This document shows, piece by piece, positions 9,411 through 17,005 of a DNA stretch of 64,000 nt. The notes beneath the pieces are model-generated. The model was not told the origin of the DNA. It made no database searches and was given only the letters and a program-made list of their open reading frames with translations. Position 1 is the first letter of the stretch. The number at the start of each line of letters is the position of its first letter. The stretch is from contig NZ_BMFU01000008.1 in NCBI RefSeq assembly GCF_014639235.1, forward strand, positions 1 through 64,000, read 5' to 3'. The DNA comes from Paenibacillus silvae (lineage in GTDB: Bacteria; Bacillota; Bacilli; Paenibacillales; Paenibacillaceae). A program made the position numbers and the translations under genes.

Positions 9411-9785
9411 TTATCGTTGAAATTGTGGCAAAACCAGCACTTGTCCACTTTGAATGGTTCCCTGCTGTAACCGATTGGTGGCTTTCAGTGCTTCGACATA
9501 TATCCGCGTATCCATCTGTTCCGGTTTGTGTTCAACCGCAATGCTCCATAACGTATCCCCTGAAGTTACGACAACCTTCTGATTCAGCAGAACGGGCTCA
9601 TCCCCAGCCGACACAGTAAACACAACACCGCAACCCGCGATAAACACACTAATGGTAATCAGCATCTTGATTAAGGCTCCATGCGTCATCTGGTGCAAAG
9701 AATGGGACTTCACATAAGAAATACTTGATTTGGCAGGTAAGGACTGCCCGTGTTCGTGAATGCTTTTGTACGTGGAATATCTCAT
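9411..9785 (-). CDS. Membrane-anchored LysM protein, YneA-like
   Basis: A 124-residue protein with a cytoplasmic N-terminal stretch, one membrane segment (about residues 38-58, 'ALIKMLITISVFIAGCGVVF') and a single LysM domain ('VVVTSGDTLWSIAVEH...TNRLQQGTIQSGQVLVLP'). LysM binds peptidoglycan. This small TM-LysM layout is that of YneA, the SOS-induced division inhibitor of Bacillus. However, lexA is not adjacent and I see no GAAC-N4-GTTC LexA box upstream, so an SOS role is only a possibility. The start has a GGGGGT site about 10 bases upstream. Confidence 0.6.
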   Translation of the reverse strand: MRYSTYKSIHEHGQSLPAKSSISYVKSHSLHQMTHGALIKMLITISVFIAGCGVVFTVSAGDEPVLLNQKVVVTSGDTLWSIAVEHKPEQMDTRIYVEALKATNRLQQGTIQSGQVLVLPQFQR

Positions 9786-10097
9786 CTTTCATCGACCCCC
9801 GATCTTCATCTTCCTTGATTCGCTAATCCCAAGCTTGATTACCTATATCCATTTCGTTTAACAGCGCGAATTTTTTCTCTATTTCTACATGAACTAGGCA
9901 ATTAATACTATCTTTTAATTATTTTTATAGGTCTATATTATCACTTGATTCTAAACAAATTCTGAACAATCTCTTTATTTTGAAATAAACCGCAGTGTAC
10001 AGCAGAATTAATGCCTGATTTTCGGCGATGGTATCGGTTAACCTGACCTATAATAAGGGAAAGATTGTGATTCTAATGAAGTAAGGACGTGCAGTTG
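9786..10097. other. Divergent intergenic region, LysM gene / ada
   Basis: About 310 bp of AT-rich DNA between divergent genes. It must hold both promoters. A TATAAT-like hexamer (CCTATAATAAGG, near 10048) lies about 40 bases before ada, but its -35 box is poor. No hairpin, operator palindrome or small ORF with a ribosome site was found. Confidence 0.4.
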
Positions 10098-11168
10098 ATG
10101 ATCTCTGCGGAGCTGAAGAAACAATACTATACGGCGCTGGTCGCCAAAGATTCAGAATATGAAGGTTTGTTTTATGTCGGAGTCAAAACAACAGGGGTAT
10201 TCTGTCGTCCTACCTGTCCAGCCCGGAAACCGAAGTTTGAGAACTGTGAATTTTACGAAACTGCGGAGCAGGCCTTGCTTGCATCCTTCCGTCCATGTCA
10301 ACGCTGCCGCCCCTTGTCTCATCCCAACCACGTGTCGGATGTAGTACGCATGCTGGTAGAGGCTGTAGAGAAGGAGCCTGAGAAGCGCTGGAAGGCACAG
10401 GATTTCAGAGCATTGTCTATTGATGAATCAACAGCCCGCCGACAGTTCAAAAAAAGATTCGGCATGACCTTTGTTGCATATGCACGTGCGAGGCGAATGG
10501 GACTGGCTCTCAAGCATATTCGCTCGGGACGCACAGTCATTGATAGTCAGCTCTCCACCGGATATGAATCCAGCAGCGGATTCCGAGACGCCTTCTCACG
10601 AATCATGGGCGCTGCCCCGACCCAGATCGATGAAGAGCGGGTACTGAAGGCGGCCTGGATTGATACAAGACTTGGCCCAATGATGGCTGTCGCTGACGAA
10701 CATGCGCTGTATCTGCTTGAATTCGTTGACCGCAGAGGACTGGAACGTGAGGTGGAACGTTTGCGCAAACGGACCCGCTCTGCTATCGTGCCTGGCACAA
10801 CAGCGCCCATTCAATCCATTGAACGGGAATTAACGGAGTATTTCGACGGCCAAAGGACAACGTTCGACACAGCGTTGTTCTGTTTAGGAACACTATTTCA
10901 GAAGCGGGTATGGGATGCGTTACTGGCGATTCCAGCCGGGGAAACAAGGTCATACCAGGAGATTGCTAATGCCGTCGGGAAGCCGGGGGCATACCGGGCG
11001 GTAGCACAGGCGAATGGAGCCAATCAGCTGGCCATTGTAATTCCGTGCCATCGTGTCATTAATTCAAGCGGAGAGCTGGGCGGATACGGTGGAGGGCTGA
11101 CACGCAAGGACTGGCTGCTCAAGCATGAGAAACAAAACAAAGATAGTTCATCATCCATTACGGAATAG
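10098..11168 (+). CDS. ada: Bifunctional Ada: regulator and O6-methylguanine-DNA methyltransferase
   Basis: About 356 residues with the full three-part Ada layout. An N-terminal zinc domain has four Cys ligands (FCRPTC ... RPCQRC); in Ada one of these accepts a methyl group from DNA phosphotriesters. An AraC-type helix-turn-helix follows (about 85-180), then a C-terminal suicide methyltransferase with the active-site 'IPCHRV' Cys near residue 317 and the downstream GYGGGL element. It repairs alkylated DNA and, once methylated, activates repair genes. The ATG at 10098 (or TTG at 10095) is preferred over the GTG at 10089, which sits against the AAGGA ribosome site. The next gene starts 46 bp downstream on the same strand. 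Confidence 0.93.
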   Translation: MISAELKKQYYTALVAKDSEYEGLFYVGVKTTGVFCRPTCPARKPKFENCEFYETAEQALLASFRPCQRCRPLSHPNHVSDVVRMLVEAVEKEPEKRWKAQDFRALSIDESTARRQFKKRFGMTFVAYARARRMGLALKHIRSGRTVIDSQLSTGYESSSGFRDAFSRIMGAAPTQIDEERVLKAAWIDTRLGPMMAVADEHALYLLEFVDRRGLEREVERLRKRTRSAIVPGTTAPIQSIERELTEYFDGQRTTFDTALFCLGTLFQKRVWDALLAIPAGETRSYQEIANAVGKPGAYRAVAQANGANQLAIVIPCHRVINSSGELGGYGGGLTRKDWLLKHEKQNKDSSSSITE

Positions 11169-11214
11169 TCCATAGCATCGCGAAACGTTGAGAATGAAAA
11201 GGAAGTGAATACAG

Positions 11215-12000
11215 ATGAGCGTTGTAAAGAGCACGTTACGAGAGAAGGCAGAACAATTTCATCAATATCATGTAAAAGGAAATCCTCTCATCCTGGTTAA
11301 TGTATGGGATGCGGGAAGTGCACAGACCATTCAATCTGCCGGGGCCGCGGCTATTGCTACGGGCAGCTGGTCCGTTGCTGCTGCACACGGGGAGCAGGAT
11401 GGAGAAGCTTTGCCTTTCCCTTTGGTGCTGGCTAACCTGGCACGTATCACAAGCAGCATTGATCTGCCTGTAACGATCGATATAGAGGGAGGGTATGGCA
11501 GGTCTGTGTCAGAAGTGAAGCAAAATGTGATACTCGTTATTGAACATGGAGCGGTTGGCATCAATATTGAAGATCAACTGAATGCTGATGAAGGGATGTA
11601 CAGTGTAGAAGAGCAAGTTCTGAGATTAGGGGCTGCCCGGGAAGCAGCAGAGCAGACAGGCATTCCGCTTTTTATCAATGCTCGAACCGATTTATTTCTA
11701 CAGCATGCTGCCGAACAGCATAATGATGCGTTGGTTCACGAAGCACTCACAAGATCCAAGGCTTATGGAGAAGCTGGCGCAAGTGGTCTCTTCGTTCCAG
11801 GACTCCAGGATCAACGTCTGATTCAAGAACTGTGCGAACATTCGCCGCTTCCTGTCAACGTGATGGTAACCGCCCAGGAGCCTTCTCCCGGGCAGCTCGC
11901 CGCACTGGGCGTAGCACGGATAAGCTATGGACCCTATCCTTATCTGCAAGTGATGGAGCATCTGAGAGTGCTTGGACGCAGCATTTTAACAGCTCTATAG
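11215..12000 (+). CDS. Isocitrate lyase / PEP phosphonomutase family enzyme
   Basis: A 261-residue TIM-barrel protein of the ICL/PEPM superfamily. It shows 'LVNVWDAGSA' at strand 1, 'ATGSWSVA', the metal-site-like 'VTIDIEGGYG', 'GINIEDQ' and 'INARTD'. Superfamily members make or break C-C or P-C bonds beside a carboxylate (methylisocitrate lyase, PEP mutase, oxaloacetate hydrolase). This short 'phosphoenolpyruvate mutase-like' subgroup is mostly uncharacterised, so the substrate is open. AAGGAAG lies 9 bases before the ATG. Its spacing to ada suggests co-transcription, although no functional link to alkylation repair is known to me. Confidence 0.8.
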   Translation: MSVVKSTLREKAEQFHQYHVKGNPLILVNVWDAGSAQTIQSAGAAAIATGSWSVAAAHGEQDGEALPFPLVLANLARITSSIDLPVTIDIEGGYGRSVSEVKQNVILVIEHGAVGINIEDQLNADEGMYSVEEQVLRLGAAREAAEQTGIPLFINARTDLFLQHAAEQHNDALVHEALTRSKAYGEAGASGLFVPGLQDQRLIQELCEHSPLPVNVMVTAQEPSPGQLAALGVARISYGPYPYLQVMEHLRVLGRSILTAL

Positions 12001-12110
12001 CAGGATAAGCTCATAAAGCTTCACCTCGCACACCCCGCCCAGGAGCAGAAGATGTTTCCCGCCTCCACCTGTGGTATAATCCCTCTACCTAACATTAACA
12101 GGAGGCAACT

Positions 12111-12635
12111 ATGCTTAACGTTGAACAAAAGCTCGAAATTCTAGAGTCGTATCCCCAGCTGCAGCGCAAAGAGGTTTCCCTGGGACGTGTGAACTTCCAC
12201 TACGAAGACAGCGCGTATGAGAAAAAGATTGTAGCACTCCATATTCATCCTAACGGTAATGGTTATATTTATGCAGGGCTGCTGCCGGAATACGAGACCG
12301 ATGCCAAAGGCTTCGTTAATATTCGTGATTACTCCGAAGCGGAACTGCGTTCGTTGCTGGATGCAACTCTCAAGGCGATGTCCTACAACCCGGACGCACC
12401 AGCCCCAGCAGAATCATCAAAAGAAAAAACTGACATGCAGGGATCAGCAGCACCCAAACTCTCGACCGGCGGCGGAATCTGGATCGATGAGCACGGGAAC
12501 ACCCTTACGCTGAAATACGATAACGACATGTGGTGTGTGTATGCCGGCCACGATCTGGAGATGGCCTTCGAGTCCCGCAGCGAAGCTGGCGAATATCTTC
12601 AGGAGGAAGGCTTCAAACCACAGGCGCAGGCTTAA
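12111..12635 (+). CDS. Conserved hypothetical protein, unrecognised
   Basis: A 174-residue soluble, acidic protein. An N-terminal domain (about 1-90, 'VNFHYEDSAYEKKIVALHIHPNGNGYIYAG') and a small C-terminal beta domain (about 118-174, 'GGGIWIDEHGNTLTLKYDNDMWCVYAG') are joined by a Pro/Ala/Lys linker. The ribosome site is strong (AACAGGAGG, 7-8 bases). A TATAAT with extended -10 TGG (near 12070) lies about 35 bases upstream, and a terminator follows, so this is a single-gene unit. I do not recognise a function. Confidence 0.75.
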   Translation: MLNVEQKLEILESYPQLQRKEVSLGRVNFHYEDSAYEKKIVALHIHPNGNGYIYAGLLPEYETDAKGFVNIRDYSEAELRSLLDATLKAMSYNPDAPAPAESSKEKTDMQGSAAPKLSTGGGIWIDEHGNTLTLKYDNDMWCVYAGHDLEMAFESRSEAGEYLQEEGFKPQAQA

Positions 12636-12648
12636 CGAAAATAAAGCA

Positions 12649-12684
12649 AACACGAGGTGAGCAGAGGCTCCCTCGTGTTTTTTT
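12649..12684 (+). terminator. Rho-independent terminator after the gene ending at 12635
   Basis: Stem AACACGAGG (12649-12657) / CCTCGTGTT (12671-12679) followed by a T run on the plus strand. Confidence 0.85.
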
Positions 12685-12805
12685 ACTTATATGCGCCCAG
12701 TTATGGATACACTGATGACGTGTGTTCATATTTGGCATATTTCAGATGAATCATGTTTATCACAAACCTTTGCGCTGCACCCTTAGCGTTTAAGCTCATG
12801 CTTGA

Positions 12806-13504
12806 TCAATCCTTACTGCTTTTGCGCACCAACGGAGCATGCTTCATCATGGGATAGGTAGACAGAAGCAGCGCGCCACCGATTACACCCAGCACCGTGA
12901 ATACGAGCATTCGATTTTGATAGGCAATCCAGAGCGTGAATTGTCTCATATCTCCAAATGCAACCACCAACGACATCACCAGGCCCAAGCCGAACAACAG
13001 AAACAGAAAGTTACGCATTCCCAGCCTGATCCAACACACCGTCATGAAAACGGACAAGCCAAGTACCAGAAAACCAAGCATCAGGTCCATCCATAGATAT
13101 GGAAGCACAAGGTAACGGGAAGAGTAGAGCATCCCTGGTTGAAACAATGTAACCTCCAGCCATCCTGCGGTGTTCAGCAGATGAACGATCAAGTAGATTA
13201 CATGTAGAATGACCATTGTACCTGCAACCATCCCGGCTCCCATGATATAAAAGGATTTCATAAATTGAATCCGTGTACTGCCCATACCAATGGCTACCGG
13301 ATAGAGTGTGATCAGACCTGCTATCGCGAAGGTACAGATTCCTCCGTACATCGGCCCGAATAACTGCGAGGTATAGCTGACATGAAACAGAAAACCAATA
13401 GCCACATAGATGGCTGTCAGTCCAAGTGCAATCGAGGTAAAGATGGTCAGATACAAACGCATATCATCCCAGATCATTCGGTTGGTTCCTTTGATCGCAT
13501 TCAT
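12806..13504 (-). CDS. ABC transporter membrane subunit (six-TM permease-like)
   Basis: A 232-residue hydrophobic protein with six predicted membrane segments. Its start overlaps the stop of the preceding ATPase gene by 4 bp (ATGA), indicating translational coupling. With the ATPase and GntR regulator it forms the layout of the Bacillus ytrA-type operons, in which the GntR repressor governs an ABC exporter that responds to cell-envelope stress. The substrate is not readable from sequence. No other permease gene lies nearby, so this subunit would have to homodimerise. Confidence 0.7.
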   Translation of the reverse strand: MNAIKGTNRMIWDDMRLYLTIFTSIALGLTAIYVAIGFLFHVSYTSQLFGPMYGGICTFAIAGLITLYPVAIGMGSTRIQFMKSFYIMGAGMVAGTMVILHVIYLIVHLLNTAGWLEVTLFQPGMLYSSRYLVLPYLWMDLMLGFLVLGLSVFMTVCWIRLGMRNFLFLLFGLGLVMSLVVAFGDMRQFTLWIAYQNRMLVFTVLGVIGGALLLSTYPMMKHAPLVRKSSKD

Positions 13505-14382
13505 ACCTTCATCCCCTCCTGCTGCCGGGTCACGTGAACCAGATATTCCTGAAGTGATGCTTTTTCAATTGAAAGTCCGTACTGCTGAGCCTTGGCCTTC
13601 CAATCCTTCGAATACACGTCATCAATCATCACTTTGCTGTTCGTACCTAATCGGGCAGATTCAATAACCGTAGCACCTTGAACCGCCTCTTCAACATCTC
13701 GAAATAACCCTGTTAGAAGAACTCCACGCTCGCGCATCTGCTCCATAGGCTGATGAATGATTATGTTCCCTTGATGTACCACAATCAGACTCTCACATAA
13801 TGGCTGTACCTCTTCGATATGATGTGTCGATATCAGAATGAGCCTTGGATTTTCTTCATAGGTTTCCAGAAGTGCTTCATAGAACAGTTTCCGTTTCTCT
13901 GCATCCAGCCCGTTGGTCGGCTCATCCATAATTGTCACACTCGCATGACTGCACAGTCCGAGTATGATCTGTGCCGCAGTCTTCATGCCCTTCGAAAATT
14001 TACTGATCTTCTGTTTGGAAGGCAGCTCGAAGGCCTCAATTAGCCGCTGGGCCAGCTGCTCATCCCACTGTGCATGAAAATACGAGCCGATGGTCAGCAG
14101 ATCATGTATCGTCCAGTTTTTCCCGAGCGGATGATTCTCCTGAATATAACAGAGGTGCCCTTGTGCAGACAGATTATTGTACGGATTCTGACCCATCACC
14201 TGAATCGTTCCACGGTCAGGGCGATTGTGCCCGGCGAGCAGGCTCATCAGCGTTGTTTTGCCAGCCCCGTTTCTTCCCCAGATCGCCCCGATCACGGGTT
14301 CATGCTCTTGCAGAGTGATGTTGTTCAGAATAGGGGGTTTATTCTTTTGATAGCTGTAACATACCTGCTCCATATGAATCAT
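13501..14382 (-). CDS. ABC transporter ATP-binding protein (YtrB-like)
   Basis: A 293-residue ATPase with Walker A 'GRNGAGKTTLM', a degenerate signature region ('SKFSKGMKTAAQIIL'), Walker B 'VTIMDEPTNGLDAEKR' and the switch His in 'LISTHHIEE'. A C-terminal extension of about 80 residues follows the nucleotide domain. It is coupled by ATGA overlaps to the GntR gene upstream and the permease gene downstream, so regulator, ATPase and membrane subunit are one operon. The division of the signature (KGMK rather than LSGGQ) is typical of the drug/antimicrobial-exporter group. Confidence 0.85.
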   Translation of the reverse strand: MIHMEQVCYSYQKNKPPILNNITLQEHEPVIGAIWGRNGAGKTTLMSLLAGHNRPDRGTIQVMGQNPYNNLSAQGHLCYIQENHPLGKNWTIHDLLTIGSYFHAQWDEQLAQRLIEAFELPSKQKISKFSKGMKTAAQIILGLCSHASVTIMDEPTNGLDAEKRKLFYEALLETYEENPRLILISTHHIEEVQPLCESLIVVHQGNIIIHQPMEQMRERGVLLTGLFRDVEEAVQGATVIESARLGTNSKVMIDDVYSKDWKAKAQQYGLSIEKASLQEYLVHVTRQQEGMKV

Positions 14383-14867
14383 AACTCACGCTCCTTATCC
14401 TTCTTGCCACGAATCAGATCAATGATCATGTCCTCATCCATACGTATGCGTCTTGCTTCCTCAAGTAAAGGTTTGATGTACTCTTCGTAAAAATGCTGTT
14501 TCCGCTCAACGAGCAGCGCTTCTCTCGCTCCCTTGGCCACAAACATGCCTACACCTCGCTGTTTATATATAATGCCTTTGTCTACCAACTCCTGCAGCCC
14601 CTTCCGTGCCGTGGCCGGATTAATATTGTAGAAACGGGATAGCTCATTCGTCGAGGGTACCTGTTCTTCCACCTTCAATCTGCCTTCCACAATATCATCC
14701 ATGATCATCATGGCGATCTGATGAAAAATAGGCTGGGATTCATCCAAAGTCGATTTCATCTGTTTCCAACTTTCATTCGAATTAATAATTGGCGAGCCTT
14801 CATTCTGTATCTGCCATCTGTAATCAAACGGCATCACCTGCTTTACTTCTTCATTCCGTATGATCAT
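14379..14867 (-). CDS. GntR-family regulator (YtrA subfamily)
   Basis: The N-terminal winged helix-turn-helix ('PIFHQIAMMIMDDIVEGRLKVEEQVPSTNELSRFYNINPATARKGLQELVDKGIIY', written here as its two halves) is followed by only about 50 residues of helix, the short effector tail of the YtrA subgroup. The start is uncertain. The ATG at 14867 gives 162 residues but has no ribosome site. The ATG at 14759 (MKSTLDES) gives 126 residues, the usual YtrA length, with GGAAACAG upstream. First gene of the GntR-ABC operon. A 22-bp palindrome overlapping its promoter strongly suggests autorepression. Confidence 0.8.
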   Translation of the reverse strand: MIIRNEEVKQVMPFDYRWQIQNEGSPIINSNESWKQMKSTLDESQPIFHQIAMMIMDDIVEGRLKVEEQVPSTNELSRFYNINPATARKGLQELVDKGIIYKQRGVGMFVAKGAREALLVERKQHFYEEYIKPLLEEARRIRMDEDMIIDLIRGKKDKEREL

Positions 14868-14882
14868 CTAGTTAGTTAGTCG

Positions 14883-14904
14883 GTTAGTTACTCATGTAAC
14901 TAAC
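14883..14904. promoter_or_regulatory. Palindromic operator for the GntR regulator
   Basis: A perfect inverted repeat GTTAGTTAC-TCAT-GTAACTAAC overlaps the first bases of the -10 box and the likely transcription start of the GntR-ABC operon. A bound dimer would block RNA polymerase. Extra half-site-like 'GTTAGTTAG' copies run on toward the gene (14868-14880). Confidence 0.7.
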
Positions 14905-14931
14905 TATAGTATACAAAAACCATATTGTAAA
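14903..14931 (-). promoter_or_regulatory. Promoter of the GntR-ABC operon
   Basis: On the minus strand, -35 TTTACA (14926-14931) and -10 TATAGT (14903-14908) are separated by exactly 17 bases. The start point would fall inside the palindrome at about 14896. Confidence 0.7.
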
Positions 14932-14941
14932 TAGGCCATAC

Positions 14942-15112
14942 TTAATTCATCCATTTCTCCACACACATTCGATTGTATTGATTCAGCAGGGCATCGAGCA
15001 CTACGGACTGTCTGATCACTTCAGGATGAAGCAAGCTCCCGTATTGCAAATGCACCTGATGCAGTTGTTGTCTCGCTTCTTCAATCTGTGATTTTAATTC
15101 CATACGATCCAT
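14942..15112 (-). CDS. Spo0E-like aspartyl-phosphate phosphatase
   Basis: A 56-residue protein of the Spo0E family: two helices with 'LKSQIEEARQQLHQV' then 'LHPEVIRQSVVLDALLNQYN', carrying the S-x-x-LD motif used to bind and dephosphorylate Spo0A~P. Such proteins delay sporulation. The start at 15112 is chosen because AAGGAGGGGGGACT lies directly before it; the in-frame ATG seven codons upstream has no such site and would place the ribosome site inside the gene. It is an independent small gene just upstream of the GntR promoter. Confidence 0.8.
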   Translation of the reverse strand: MDRMELKSQIEEARQQLHQVHLQYGSLLHPEVIRQSVVLDALLNQYNRMCVEKWMN

Positions 15113-15229
15113 AGTCCCCCCTCCTTTTGTCATATTTTAGATTATTATGCCAATCAATAGATTGATGGGGGTATGACAGATGTTTTTTATTGGTTGTTAT
15201 TACACCTTGATCTGTTCATTGGCACACAC

Positions 15230-15261
15230 AAAAAGAACGCATCTGCACGATGTCAGATACG
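15230..15261 (-). terminator. Terminator of the receptor-peptide operon
   Basis: On the minus strand, stem CGTATCTG / CAGATGCG (one G-U pair; 15238-15261) is followed by TTCTTTTT. It lies 17 bp after the stop of the pro-peptide gene, so receptor and peptide share one transcript. Confidence 0.7.
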
Positions 15262-15277
15262 CTCTGGCGGCTCAGGC

Positions 15278-15418
15278 TTATGTCCCTAAACCATGATCGA
15301 ATGTTCGGTTAATTGGAGGGTTAGGGTTACCCTGAATCGGGGATGTTCCCAAGATGGGCGGGAAAACGCTCACCAGTATACTACAAGTAACTATCAGCAA
15401 AGCCAGCTTTTTCTTCAT
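15278..15418 (-). CDS. Secreted signalling pro-peptide (Alo-like), overlapping its receptor gene
   Basis: A 46-codon gene in a different frame, overlapping the last 38 bp of the receptor gene. Its GAGGTG ribosome site lies 10 bases before the ATG. The product begins MKKKLALLIVTCSILVSVF, a basic-plus-hydrophobic export signal, continues through a Pro/Asn-rich stretch and ends in ...NRTFDHGLGT. This is the architecture of Gram-positive peptide pheromones (Phr, AimP, Paenibacillus AloP): export, cleavage, re-import through Opp, and binding of the C-terminal 5-10 residues to the TPR receptor encoded next to it. The likely mature signal is the C-terminal hexapeptide DHGLGT or a close variant. From memory, an Alo peptide of P. 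polymyxa has a similar xHGxGx form. The ORF, ribosome site and signal sequence are visible; the role is inferred. Confidence 0.75.
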   Translation of the reverse strand: MKKKLALLIVTCSILVSVFPPILGTSPIQGNPNPPINRTFDHGLGT

Positions 15419-16763
15419 TGATTTTCTGCACCTCACCAATCAAGATTTTGTATTGCTGTATAGCTGTATCGGACGCATAATCCCTATATTGCTCAAATAG
15501 TCCGATACTTCTAAGCATACCTCGTCCATCGCTAATTTCAATAGAGAACTTCAAGCTATCCAGAACAAAATTCAAACCCTCCGCATAGCGGTTCTTCTTA
15601 AGATAGTACCTGCCTAACCCAGCCAAAAGACGGACATAACGATCATCCGTTACCTGCTTGCTAACCTTCCCAATCCTGTTGCTTTGCTCCTGATAAGCGA
15701 AATGTGGGGCGTACTCCTCTAACACCTCATCAATATCCATATCATAGCGATTGGCAGCCGTGACAATATCACATAATGCAGGAAATATCTCATTCTCTTT
15801 CGTTGAGATGTAGGCCAGATAATGGGGTAATATCTCAAATTGACCAGCCATTAATTGATATATATAACGATTCCCCTCTGCCCATTCCTGAAATTGCTGA
15901 ATTACAACCAATTCTTCTTGATCAGGGTTCTTCACCCAACTCGAATCGGTGTATAATGCCACATATTTCAAGGCCATCTCATAGTTATCCAAATGGAAAT
16001 AAGCACTGCCTGAGGCCAAATACGCATACATAACATAAAAAATAACAGGTCGCTTTGTTTCTTCCGCTTTTCTTCTTCCATTCAATTCATAGTGAATCGT
16101 GGCCTTTACTCGTAACTTCTCGGATAATTCCAGCACTTTACTCCATCTGTGAAGTGAGGCAAAAGCATTAATTAATTCATTCAATGCATCCAACTGATAG
16201 CGTTCATCCAGCCGGTCCACGTAATATTCAAACTGGGCGGCAATGATGACATTCCGCTGCTGGTCATTGGTCAGCCCCAGCTTAAAAAGGCGGTACTGAC
16301 AAAGCGCAAGCCGCTCGGAATGCTGCATCTTCTCACTTTCGGCAATCGTTTCATATAAAAGAGTTGCAGGTTTCCTTTTGCCATCATGATAGAATTCCTC
16401 TGCCAATTCAAATAACAACGGGATATATGACAAATTATCCATCATCAAACGAACAACCTCTTCGATACAGTCCAGTTTATCCAGCTCAGCACATCGATGC
16501 AGGAAAGGCCCAAGTCTGCGCCAATCCGGTGTAGCATGCACAAAGCATTCATCAATATACAGCTCATAGAAATAACCTGCCTCAAGCTTCATAGCCATCG
16601 TAATACGATCCAGCTGCTGCATGGAGATCGGTCGGTTTTTATTCAAAATATTGCTGAGTGTGCCTGAATTAATTCCAGACAGCTCTGAAAAAAGACTGAT
16701 CGACATCTGTTCACGCTTCAGATAACGTTCTAAATGATCGCGTATCGTGGTTGTCGGCTCCAA
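15381..16763 (-). CDS. HTH-TPR peptide-responsive regulator (RRNPP/AloR-like)
   Basis: A 460-residue protein with an N-terminal XRE helix-turn-helix ('REQMSISLFSELSGINSGTLSNILNKN', roughly residues 16-42 of a 60-residue domain) and an all-helical C-terminal body with TPR-like helices (e.g. 'LLAGLGRYYLKKNRYAEGL', 'AYLASGSAYFHLDNYEMAL'). This is the layout of RRNPP receptors, transcription factors switched by short re-imported peptides. The start is a TTG at 16763 with GGAGGGTGG seven bases upstream; another TTG at 16817 lacks a ribosome site and falls at the predicted transcription start. A pro-peptide gene overlaps the 3' end, which strongly supports an Alo-type pair. Target genes are unknown. 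Confidence 0.82.
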   Translation of the reverse strand: MEPTTTIRDHLERYLKREQMSISLFSELSGINSGTLSNILNKNRPISMQQLDRITMAMKLEAGYFYELYIDECFVHATPDWRRLGPFLHRCAELDKLDCIEEVVRLMMDNLSYIPLLFELAEEFYHDGKRKPATLLYETIAESEKMQHSERLALCQYRLFKLGLTNDQQRNVIIAAQFEYYVDRLDERYQLDALNELINAFASLHRWSKVLELSEKLRVKATIHYELNGRRKAEETKRPVIFYVMYAYLASGSAYFHLDNYEMALKYVALYTDSSWVKNPDQEELVVIQQFQEWAEGNRYIYQLMAGQFEILPHYLAYISTKENEIFPALCDIVTAANRYDMDIDEVLEEYAPHFAYQEQSNRIGKVSKQVTDDRYVRLLAGLGRYYLKKNRYAEGLNFVLDSLKFSIEISDGRGMLRSIGLFEQYRDYASDTAIQQYKILIGEVQKINEEKAGFADSYL

Positions 16764-16822
16764 TGGAACACCACCCTCCAAAATAAAAACACCAAAAACG
16801 AGATTGTCGGTATGCAAAAGTA

Positions 16823-16851
16823 ATTATATGTAATTTGTGTGTGCTTTTCAA
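16823..16851 (-). promoter_or_regulatory. Promoter of the receptor-peptide operon
   Basis: On the minus strand, -35 TTGAAA (16846-16851), a 17-base spacer and -10 TATAAT (16823-16828), an almost ideal vegetative promoter. It gives a leader of about 50 bases to the TTG start at 16763. Confidence 0.8.
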
Positions 16852-16930
16852 TAAAATAATTTCAACTAATTTGTATTAATTACAATTTAATCCTTTAACA
16901 TCATAAAAGTACGTACCCATATTTTATATC

Positions 16931-16995
16931 AAAAAGGGCTCCTCTTCAAAGCCCTAAAGTACGCACGAAAAAACACGAGCCGCCAGGGCTCGTGT
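16931..16995 (-). terminator. Two tandem terminators after the aldo/keto reductase
   Basis: On the minus strand, the stem with arms ACACGAGCC and GGCTCGTGT (16973-16995) is followed by TTTTTTC. A second stem AGGGCT/AGCCCT (16935-16955) is then followed by TTTT. Doubling insulates the receptor-peptide promoter from the upstream gene. Confidence 0.8.
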
Positions 16996-17005
16996 CGAAT
17001 GCAGT

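Noticed and set aside
9367..9420. 17-codon Lys/Arg-rich ORF (MRKKKKRLTKATAYSYR) overlapping the end of the LysM gene
   Set aside because: No ribosome site and no promoter; it overlaps convergently with a real gene. Probably chance.
9786..10097. LexA (SOS) box between the LysM gene and ada
   Set aside because: Looked for GAAC-N4-GTTC or CGAAC-type palindromes; only isolated half-sites were found.
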